From: Minisyncoccota bacterium
GTDB taxonomy: Bacteria; Patescibacteriota; Microgenomatia; UBA1400; PJMF01
Reading direction: 5' to 3'
NCBI GenBank assembly: GCA_014728425.1
Contig: WJLO01000062.1
Coordinates: forward strand, 1-13,162
DNA: 13,162 nucleotides
Of the stretch, positions 7,655-13,162 are shown in pieces (position 1 is the first letter of the stretch; every line of letters begins with the position of its first letter). The position numbers and the translations under genes were made by a program. A model generated the notes under the pieces. The model made no database searches, was not told the origin of the DNA, and worked only from the letters and a program-made list of their open reading frames with translations.

Positions 7655-8572
7655 TTAAGTCCCAAATCCCGGGATATGTAAAACTGTTACGCCAATAAAT
7701 TGCAAGATTGTGATCGAAAAAATAATAAAGATTAACCCAATTATTGCTGAGGTAATTATGTCTTTGGCTTCTTGTACTCTTTTGGGGTCTCCCTGAGAAA
7801 CCGACAACTGAAAGGCCGAGGTAAGAATTAGCAGTAAAGCCACTCCGCCAGCGACCAAAAGCCCTATTCTTACCACTACAGCAATAATGCTTTCTACTTT
7901 AGTAGGAATACAACCTACTGCTGTCCAAATTCCAGCGGCAGCACCATCTTCGTTAAGGGCACACTCTTCACATTTTTGTTGTAAGTCTGGATCGGCGATT
8001 TGTTGACACAAGTTAAATGGAGTATTAAGAAACTCAGTTACTGGCGTGGGCTCGCCAACACATTCTTCTGGAGCGCATTTTTTACTGATGACAATATCAA
8101 ATCTGCAAAACTCAGGACATGAGCTAAATTTTGCAGTAGAGCAAATTCGTGGCCCAGTGTCCTCGCGCACAGAAATATTGTAAGTTCGATCCTCTCCACC
8201 AGGATTTCCGTCAAAGCCTTTTACAATACAGTCATCCATAACTCCATCAGTAACTGAGTTTTTACAAATCCCTATTCTAGTGCCGCCAATGCTGATAAAA
8301 GCTTCGCCATTAAGAGGTTTGCCGTTTTTGGTTAAGCCGCTTACTTTAATTGTGGTTTGTACGTCTTGCTGCAAACATTGACCAATGCCACCAAAACATT
8401 GCCACAAAGTACCAGGTCCATCTATGTCGGGGATATGTTGTTCTACATAAATTTCACCGCAGCCTCTTTCATCGCTTGCTAAAGCTTTAGTCTGGTTAGC
8501 AATAACAAGCCCCGCCATCATTAAAAAAAAGAGTGTTAATCGAAAAATTATCCTATTTGTTTTCTTCCCCAT
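7655..8572 (-). CDS. T4SS pilin-like membrane protein with Cys-rich ectodomain
   Basis: This 305-residue protein has a signal peptide (about 1-32) and an extracellular domain (about 38-175) rich in Cys. Within that domain the VSGLTKNGKPLNGEAFISI stretch looks like a carboxypeptidase-regulatory/Cna-B type beta-sandwich. A linker with paired cysteines follows (QQKCEECALNEDG, about 198-210), then a WTAVGCIPT motif. Two C-terminal membrane segments (about 228-252 and 273-297) flank the loop QGDPKRVQEAKDIITS, and the chain ends HIPGFGT. That C-terminal module closely fits the T4SS pilin-like proteins of CPR genomes, which carry diverse ectodomains, as I recall them. It is first in a two-gene unit with the small pilin-like gene 17 bases downstream. 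A promoter ends 7 bases before the ATG; the GGA near the ATG is too close to act as a Shine-Dalgarno. It could be a tip or accessory subunit rather than the main pilin. Confidence 0.75.
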   Translation of the reverse strand: MGKKTNRIIFRLTLFFLMMAGLVIANQTKALASDERGCGEIYVEQHIPDIDGPGTLWQCFGGIGQCLQQDVQTTIKVSGLTKNGKPLNGEAFISIGGTRIGICKNSVTDGVMDDCIVKGFDGNPGGEDRTYNISVREDTGPRICSTAKFSSCPEFCRFDIVISKKCAPEECVGEPTPVTEFLNTPFNLCQQIADPDLQQKCEECALNEDGAAAGIWTAVGCIPTKVESIIAVVVRIGLLVAGGVALLLILTSAFQLSVSQGDPKRVQEAKDIITSAIIGLIFIIFSITILQFIGVTVLHIPGFGT

Positions 8573-8579
8573 GTCCTAT

Positions 8580-8608
8580 ATTTTACCTGATTTCAGTCTT
8601 GACGTCAG
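8580..8608 (-). promoter_or_regulatory. Leaderless promoter of the pilin-like operon
   Basis: On the minus strand CTGACG (8608-8603) is followed by a 17-base spacer, TAAAAT (8585-8580), 7 bases and the ATG at 8572. The -35 overlaps an 8-bp palindrome TGACGTCA (8600-8607), which could be a regulator site. Confidence 0.5.
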
Positions 8609-8710
8609 CAGCAGATCTCGGCCTCTGGGGTTTTTAAACACGGTTTTGTAAGGTTGATTGTGGTTTTTGAAATTTTGGATTTGCTCTGCAAATTAAGGTT
8701 TTGATTGCGC

Positions 8711-8716
8711 TATAAT
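8711..8716 (+). promoter_or_regulatory. -10 element giving a leaderless start of the SpoIID gene
   Basis: A perfect TATAAT is followed by 7 bases (TGGCTTA) and the ATG at 8724. The -35 position holds no recognisable hexamer. No Shine-Dalgarno precedes the gene. The rest of 8573-8723 holds only the divergent promoter and AT-rich sequence. Confidence 0.65.
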
Positions 8717-8723
8717 TGGCTTA

Positions 8724-10517
8724 ATGACAAAAAACCAGTTAAGATGGTTAGTTAAGTTTGTTGGTCAAAACTTGTTGGCAGTTAGTTCAGGATTGGTGAT
8801 GCTGGTGGGCTTGACTGGTTTTGTTTTGTGGTGGCGGCCGCCGATTTCTTTTGCTGTAGACCCGGTTGAGGAACTACAGCAACAGATTGATGAGTTAGAG
8901 CGCCTCAAAAAGATGAGCGAAGACGCAACCAAGCCCTTGGAAGATCAGTTACAAGATTTGGAAAAACGTATTAAAAACGCTCGTGCTGGCATAGCGGTGG
9001 CCAAAAACCAAGCTCGAGCACTAGCCCAAGACATTGAAAAAAGAGAAGAGGATTTAGCCATTCATTATGCTATTTTATCGAACCGTGTAGCAGATCAGTA
9101 CAAACGTCAACGTACTTTTTCGCCGATTATGCTGTTTTTAGCAGCAGATGATGCTTCCCAACTAGCCAAAGATCTAGCTTATCGTAACTCAGTGCAGGCT
9201 CAAGATCAACGCTTGATCGATAGCATTGCTCAAGACCTAGCTCAACTAGAAGCAGATAAGGCTAAATTAGAACAAGACCAAATTCGGCTGGCAGCTTTAG
9301 AAAAACAACTAAATGATCAGGCTGAGTTTTTCCGAGTTGAGGTAGAAAAAGCCAAGGACTATCAGCAAGTGCTTTCAAGTCAAATTGCTGAGTTAAGCGC
9401 AGCTCAGGAGGCAATTATCAATGCTCGTTCAGGAACTTATACTACCTCAGTGGGCGAGGTGCCCTTGGCTGATGACTTTAACGCCTCAATTGCTTTTAAA
9501 GCTCAAGCGCCAGGTAATTCTTTTGCAGCATTTAGCTTTGGGGCTTACACGCATCGCAATGGCATGAGTCAGTATGGCGCTAAAGCCCGTGCTGAAAGCG
9601 GTCAGAGTGTAGAAGAAATTCTCAAAGCTTATTATCCCAATGCTACCTTAAAAAAAGACTATCCGGTTATGGGTAGCATTACTGTTGATGGTGTAGGTAC
9701 GATTCTTTTTGAAGATCAGTATTTGCAAGGAATTTATGAAATGCCCGCTAGCTGGTCTATTAATGCTTTAAAAGCTCAAGCCATTGCTGCCCGCACTTAT
9801 GCAGTCAAGTATACTGATAATGGCAGCCGCTCGATCTGCACCACTGAGTCATGTCAGGTTTTTAAAAACAGTAAAAAAGGCGGTGATTGGGAAAAAGCAG
9901 TTAACGAAACCAAGGGTTGGGTTTTAGTTGACGGTGGCGGTAACCCAGTTTCAACTCAGTATGCCTCAACTCACGGTGGTTATGCCAACACTAGCGGTTG
10001 GGACACCACTGACAAAAGCAACTCAGGTGATTGGAGCACTCGTGCTTGGGAAAACAAAGCTGGCAGCCCCTGGTTTTATAAAGCTTGGTATCGTTCTGGT
10101 TACAGTGCTAGCGGGGCTAACTGTGGACGTGCTCACCCTTGGCTTTCGCAAGAAGAATTTAGCGACATTATTAATGCTTGGATTGTGCGCAAAAACCCCA
10201 ATGGAGCTGATGTTGGTCGTATTCAGCCAGTAACTATTAATCAGTGCCAAATTGGTGGTCAGGGCGGCGATCCTTATTCCATTAGTGAACTGCGTAGTAA
10301 GGCTGATAACTCTGGAGGAGCAGTAACCAATGTTTCTAGCGTTAGTGTTAGCCACAACAACAATGGTCAAACTGTCAATGTTCATTTGGAAACTAATCGC
10401 GGGAGTTTAGACATCCCTGGCTCAGAGTTTAAAGAGGCTTTTAACTTGCGCGCTCCGGGTTACTTGCGCATTCCGCAAAGCCGCTTTGCTTTTTTTAACA
10501 TTGAGCACAAAAATTAA
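8724..10517 (+). CDS. Coiled-coil plus SpoIID/LytB-domain peptidoglycan protein
   Basis: This 597-residue envelope protein has an N-terminal hydrophobic segment (about 17-36, possibly a long signal peptide ending near ISFA). A long coiled coil (about 46-232, Glu/Lys/Gln heptads) follows, resembling those of CwlO/EnvC/PcsB-type wall regulators. Residues about 265-425 are a SpoIID domain: FSFGAYTHRNGMSQYGA (about 271-286), then YLQGIYEMPASW, whose Glu (E339) aligns with the family's catalytic glutamate, then LKAQAIAARTYA. Cys372 and Cys377 (CTTESCQ) lie where SpoIID zinc ligands are expected, from memory, and STHGGYA is near 415. SpoIID enzymes are lytic transglycosylases that cleave stem-peptide-free glycan. 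Here the domain continues with about 170 C-terminal residues. CPR bacteria do not sporulate, so a role in division or wall remodelling is more likely than engulfment. It is divergent from the pilin-like operon and sits 37 bases from the convergent Phd-like gene. Confidence 0.85.
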   Translation: MTKNQLRWLVKFVGQNLLAVSSGLVMLVGLTGFVLWWRPPISFAVDPVEELQQQIDELERLKKMSEDATKPLEDQLQDLEKRIKNARAGIAVAKNQARALAQDIEKREEDLAIHYAILSNRVADQYKRQRTFSPIMLFLAADDASQLAKDLAYRNSVQAQDQRLIDSIAQDLAQLEADKAKLEQDQIRLAALEKQLNDQAEFFRVEVEKAKDYQQVLSSQIAELSAAQEAIINARSGTYTTSVGEVPLADDFNASIAFKAQAPGNSFAAFSFGAYTHRNGMSQYGAKARAESGQSVEEILKAYYPNATLKKDYPVMGSITVDGVGTILFEDQYLQGIYEMPASWSINALKAQAIAARTYAVKYTDNGSRSICTTESCQVFKNSKKGGDWEKAVNETKGWVLVDGGGNPVSTQYASTHGGYANTSGWDTTDKSNSGDWSTRAWENKAGSPWFYKAWYRSGYSASGANCGRAHPWLSQEEFSDIINAWIVRKNPNGADVGRIQPVTINQCQIGGQGGDPYSISELRSKADNSGGAVTNVSSVSVSHNNNGQTVNVHLETNRGSLDIPGSEFKEAFNLRAPGYLRIPQSRFAFFNIEHKN

Positions 10518-10554
10518 GGAGAGGTTTCTAATAGGTTTTTCAAGCTAATTGATT

Positions 10555-11121
10555 TTACGGCACCAAGACTCGTTTAAGATTAAATTGTTTAACACTAGTT
10601 GGTGGTTGCGGTGGTTTAAGCCTAGTTGCAGCAGGCTGAGTATTAGCAGGGGTTTTTGCTTGCTGAGTTGTTTTTTGAGCTGATTGTTGCTGTTGTTGGT
10701 TTTTAAGCAAAGCTTGTTTTAAAGCCTCAGTGGTAGCTGAGGTTTGCTTATTAGATAAAGACGACGAAGCTGGCTTGGATGACTGATCTGTGGTTTTTGT
10801 TTGTGTCTGTTTGGTTGACTGACTGGTTTCGCTTGCCTGCTTGGTTTGCTCAAAAGGAGTGGGTCGCAAATGAGTGGGTGGTGTAGGTGGCTTGATTTGA
10901 GCTGTTTCTGGACGAACTGGTTGTTTAGAAGGTTGTTGAGTCATTGGTTTGGCTGCTTTAGTGTTTTCAGCTGGAGACTTACTAGTAGTTGAACCTTGGT
11001 GGGGAATGATTTTAGCCAGAGGTTTAGATCGATAAATCAGTAAATAAGACTTGCCTTTGCGCAAGCCTTTTTTAATAGGAGTAAAGTTTTCCCGCAACTC
11101 CTTCATGGAAATAATTTGCAT
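10555..11121 (-). CDS. Phd/YefM-like N-terminal domain with long low-complexity tail
   Basis: Residues 1-42 of this 188-residue protein (IISMKELRENFTPI, then KGKSYLLIYRSKPLAKIIP) match the N-terminal DNA-binding half of Phd/YefM antitoxins. In those proteins a short toxin-binding segment usually follows and the whole chain is about 80-90 residues. Here instead there are about 130 residues rich in Gln, Thr, Lys, Ser and Pro, followed by a short ordered-looking end (QFNLKRVLVP). No toxin-sized frame follows or precedes it on the same strand. It may be a stand-alone transcription regulator rather than an antitoxin. A TTAAGATTA repeat array covers its promoter, consistent with self-repression as in Phd-type proteins. 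The start is set by TTGACA/TAATCT with 7 bases to the ATG. It converges with the SpoIID gene. The domain call is fairly secure and the function is open. Confidence 0.65.
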   Translation of the reverse strand: MQIISMKELRENFTPIKKGLRKGKSYLLIYRSKPLAKIIPHQGSTTSKSPAENTKAAKPMTQQPSKQPVRPETAQIKPPTPPTHLRPTPFEQTKQASETSQSTKQTQTKTTDQSSKPASSSLSNKQTSATTEALKQALLKNQQQQQSAQKTTQQAKTPANTQPAATRLKPPQPPTSVKQFNLKRVLVP

Positions 11122-11125
11122 AGTA

Positions 11126-11149
11126 TTAAGATTAGCTTAAGATTATCTT
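11126..11149. promoter_or_regulatory. Operator-like repeats over the Phd-like promoter
   Basis: TTAAGATTA occurs twice (11126-11134 and 11137-11145), with an 11-base period close to one helical turn. Two perfect inverted repeats overlap it: TTAAG/CTTAA (11126-11130 and 11136-11140) and AAGAT/ATCTT (11139-11143 and 11145-11149). The array covers the -10 and most of the spacer of the minus-strand promoter. Phd/YefM proteins are known to repress their own promoters through short repeated sites. Confidence 0.5.
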
Positions 11150-11158
11150 TGTTGTCAA
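11129..11158 (-). promoter_or_regulatory. Promoter of the Phd-like gene, leaderless
   Basis: On the minus strand a perfect TTGACA (11158-11153) is followed by 18 bases, a weak -10 TAATCT (11134-11129), 7 bases and the ATG at 11121. The strong -35 and the spacing support it although the -10 is poor. No Shine-Dalgarno is present. Confidence 0.5.
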
Positions 11159-11161
11159 GGG

Positions 11162-11179
11162 ATTGAATATATTGAATAT
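11162..11179. repeat. Two-copy tandem 9-mer
   Basis: ATTGAATAT occurs twice head to tail, just upstream of the -35 of the Phd-like gene. It may be an UP-like AT-rich element, a binding site or chance. The rest of 11180-11283 is AT-rich with a small AAGTT/AACTT hairpin (11243-11255) and no gene. Confidence 0.4.
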
Positions 11180-11283
11180 AAAGAATGTTGGCCGCTCACT
11201 TTGTTTTGGTGGCTTTCAAAAAATAAATAAACCAGTAGCGTGAAGTTGTTAACTTTTGATCGTGGCTTCAAGGTAATAGGTGT

Positions 11284-13155
11284 CTAACTTCCCACCCCCA
11301 CCAAATACTTGGCGCTCCAGGGTTGATAAGTAGAAGTGTATTTATCTTTACGAATGATGTTGCCGTTTTTGTCTTTTACCACATTAACAAATGAGGCGCT
11401 AATACCACTAGCAGCCCAATCAATCTGTTTTTTGGCACCAGGTGGTAAGGAAGGGTCAGGAATGTATACTGGAGGTGGTGGTGGACGATAGCCCCAAACT
11501 TGATGATCTACAATTTCAGTAGTGCGACCATCAGAGGTGCCGTAAAGCTCTACTGTCATATAAAGATTTTGGCTATCTGTAGTAGTGTGCACCAAAATAT
11601 GATGATCAGTGTCATTAATAAAGCGCAGATCAGTGTCTCCAGCATAAACAGTAGCATCAACTCCAGGCTTTTGATTATACTCATAATAACTGACTCGATA
11701 GCTATGGGGCAGGCGTCGAGTAATTGGTAGGCCAGCATCTAAAGCAGCCCGAAAAGTAGTAGTGCTGATTTGACAAACTCCACCGCCTTCGGCCAAAACA
11801 GTAGCTCCGCCTTGGATAATATAAGCAGGTTTAAAGCCAGTGCTGCTGGAGACTTCACCCACAGCTCGATTAACTGAAAACTCTGCTCCTGGTTTGATAA
11901 TAGCGAGATCAAGTTTGTTAGCAGCTACAGCTACGTTGTGAATTCGGCTGGGGATGGAATGATAATAATAACTATCACCAAAACCAATGAGTTCACTAAT
12001 GCCAAGATTGTTAGTATCGGCTAGTGTGATTTGCGGGTCTGTAGTTTTCACTGCTAGTTCGTAGCGATAGGGCTCTTGTTGGTCAAGGGTTTGTGAATCA
12101 GCTTGACTAATTTGTGTAAGTAGTTGTTTAAGTTGTTGCTGTAGGCTTTTTTCATCTACAACTAAACCTTGGCGGTGAGGAACAAATTTAGTGACTTGTA
12201 AAGTTTGCGGATCATAATCAAACTCAGCATTAGTGGGCTGTTGATCAAGTTGTTTTTTCCAAGCTTGAATAAGTTTTTCTGCTGCTAGCTCATTAAGCTG
12301 AGGTGGTTGGCTAACTGGCAGATTAAGTAAAGGCACTAAATCAATGTCTTCTAAAGTAAGCGTGAGGCGTTGTGATTCAGTGTTGATTTTAAACACTGCT
12401 TGTTGGTTAATGATTTTTTTGCCTAACTCATAAGCTTGATCAATTTGTGATTGATTAAGCTGAGCACCAATAGAAGCTACCTGGGCTTTGACTTTAATAA
12501 CTATTTTTTGTTGAGGTAAAGTAGTTTGAAAGTCATGATAATGAAGCTGCTCAAGAATTTTTTCTGAAGTAGCAGCTACTTGCAGCTGTCGTCCCACTTT
12601 GCCAGCTTCAACCCGAAGGCTAGCTGCTGAGCCAGAACGACCTAAGCTAATCTGTGGCATTTTGTCTGGATAGTCGATCTGCTGCTTGAGTTGGTTAATC
12701 ATCTCAGCCAAACTAGCTGCTTCATAAGCAGTGTCGCTGTAAAAATATTGGGGTTGTTGTTTGAGTTTGAAGATTTGCCACAGTCTTTGAATAGGAAAAC
12801 CACTTCGTCCTACCTCAAAAGCTTGTGCTAAAGCTGGCTGGTAGTCTTGATATTGGCCAAGTTGGCTAGAGTCAGAAGCAATTTTAACCTCATCAACAGC
12901 TAGTTCTAGATGATATTGCTTTAATAGGGGTTGTTGGTTTTTAGCAGTGATTAACTTAACAGCCTCGCTTCTGGTTAGGCCGCCAAGATGAAGGCCATCA
13001 AGATAAACTCCTTGATAAAATTTGTTTTGATAACTGTAAAAGAAAAAGCCGCTAGCTAGGATGCTGATAACAACCAGGCCCAATAAAGTGCCGCTCAACC
13101 AGGCTTTGAAACTAGCAGGCAATGCAGACTTGATCATCGAGGCAAAAACAGACAT
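11284..13155 (-). CDS. VanW-family protein with peptidoglycan-binding-like repeats
   Basis: This 623-residue protein has an N-terminal cytoplasmic stub and one membrane anchor (about 20-41). Two alpha/beta regions follow (about 45-215 and 225-350) that resemble the YoaR/PG_binding_4 repeats found in front of VanW domains. The VanW domain spans about 385-520, with SRIHNVAVAA, PGAEFSVN and the signature GGGVCQISTTTF (457-468). A Pro-rich linker (PPPPP near 558) leads to a C-terminal region (GAKKQIDW to KYLVGVG) that looks G5-like. The family is common in Gram-positive-type and CPR envelopes and is thought to act in cell-wall maintenance; its reaction is not established, and its presence does not mean vancomycin resistance. 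Only 7 bases before the ATG at 13155 lie in the window, so its promoter cannot be seen. The stop is 162 bases before the Phd-like start on the same strand. Length and architecture are typical. Confidence 0.85.
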   Translation of the reverse strand: MSVFASMIKSALPASFKAWLSGTLLGLVVISILASGFFFYSYQNKFYQGVYLDGLHLGGLTRSEAVKLITAKNQQPLLKQYHLELAVDEVKIASDSSQLGQYQDYQPALAQAFEVGRSGFPIQRLWQIFKLKQQPQYFYSDTAYEAASLAEMINQLKQQIDYPDKMPQISLGRSGSAASLRVEAGKVGRQLQVAATSEKILEQLHYHDFQTTLPQQKIVIKVKAQVASIGAQLNQSQIDQAYELGKKIINQQAVFKINTESQRLTLTLEDIDLVPLLNLPVSQPPQLNELAAEKLIQAWKKQLDQQPTNAEFDYDPQTLQVTKFVPHRQGLVVDEKSLQQQLKQLLTQISQADSQTLDQQEPYRYELAVKTTDPQITLADTNNLGISELIGFGDSYYYHSIPSRIHNVAVAANKLDLAIIKPGAEFSVNRAVGEVSSSTGFKPAYIIQGGATVLAEGGGVCQISTTTFRAALDAGLPITRRLPHSYRVSYYEYNQKPGVDATVYAGDTDLRFINDTDHHILVHTTTDSQNLYMTVELYGTSDGRTTEIVDHQVWGYRPPPPPVYIPDPSLPPGAKKQIDWAASGISASFVNVVKDKNGNIIRKDKYTSTYQPWSAKYLVGVGS

Positions 13156-13162
13156 AATAGGT

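Noticed and set aside
8573..8577. AGGAC before the ATG at 8572 as a ribosome binding site
   Set aside because: The AGGA core is only one base from the ATG, too close for Shine-Dalgarno pairing; it lies between the -10 and the start.
10023..10385. Minus-strand open frame of 120 codons inside the SpoIID gene
   Set aside because: It is antisense to a well-supported domain, has no promoter or start signal and no recognisable protein character.
10518..10526. GGAGAGG after the SpoIID stop as a ribosome binding site of a further gene
   Set aside because: No plus-strand frame starts behind it; the next gene is convergent.
10555..11121. Complete toxin-antitoxin operon
   Set aside because: No toxin-like gene lies on either side on the same strand; the flanking space is non-coding or filled by unrelated genes.
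11218..11255. AAGTT/AACTT hairpin followed by a T-rich run as terminator of the VanW gene
   Set aside because: The stem is only 5 bp and AT-rich, and the T-rich stretch begins about 12 bases beyond it, so it does not fit an intrinsic terminator.
11284..13155. VanW as a vancomycin-resistance determinant
   Set aside because: VanW-family proteins are widespread wall proteins; no vanA/H/X-type genes are nearby.
1..13162. Mobile element, CRISPR array, tRNA or rRNA
   Set aside because: No transposase or integrase frame, no spaced direct repeats of CRISPR type and no cloverleaf or rRNA-like sequence was seen; all gaps are under about 165 bases.

Overview
The window looks like chromosomal DNA of a Patescibacteria/CPR bacterium, possibly of the Microgenomates kind. 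This is inferred from protein families and gene style only. It is moderately AT-rich and tightly packed, with no intergenic gap above about 165 bases. It carries the CPR-type set of envelope genes: type IV secretion (T4SS) pilin-like proteins, a TrbL/VirB6-like membrane protein, SpoIID, VanW and a DHH-like protein. All genes read cleanly in the standard code. No tRNA, rRNA, insertion sequence or CRISPR array was seen.

Layout. 3-503 (+) is the 3' part of an unrecognised gene cut by the left edge. 515-2275 (-) encodes a polytopic TrbL/VirB6-like protein. 2439-3446 (+) encodes a DHH-fold protein that appears to have lost its catalytic motif and has a basic Gln/Lys tail. 3454-6993 (-) encodes a very large secreted protein with an N-terminal clan GH-A-like glycosidase domain and a C-terminal lysozyme/lytic-transglycosylase domain. 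7056-7637 and 7655-8572 (-) encode two Cys-rich pilin-like proteins with paired C-terminal membrane segments. 8724-10517 (+) encodes a coiled-coil plus SpoIID protein. 10555-11121 (-) encodes a Phd/YefM-like N-terminus with a long low-complexity tail. 11284-13155 (-) encodes a VanW-family protein with peptidoglycan-binding repeats.

How the genes may work together (inference). The minus-strand genes from 8572 down to 515 form a T4SS-like envelope module: pilin-like subunits, an inner-membrane channel component and a VirB1-like wall-opening enzyme. No VirB4/VirD4 ATPase lies in the window, so the system here is incomplete. SpoIID and VanW on the right fit peptidoglycan remodelling.

The most striking signal is transcriptional. 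Five of the eight genes with a visible start have a -10-like hexamer 6 or 7 bases before the ATG, a sixth has a weaker match, and none has a usable Shine-Dalgarno. This predicts mostly leaderless mRNAs. It also moves the start of the large glycosidase/lysozyme protein to position 6993. The Phd-like gene has an operator-like set of repeats over its promoter.
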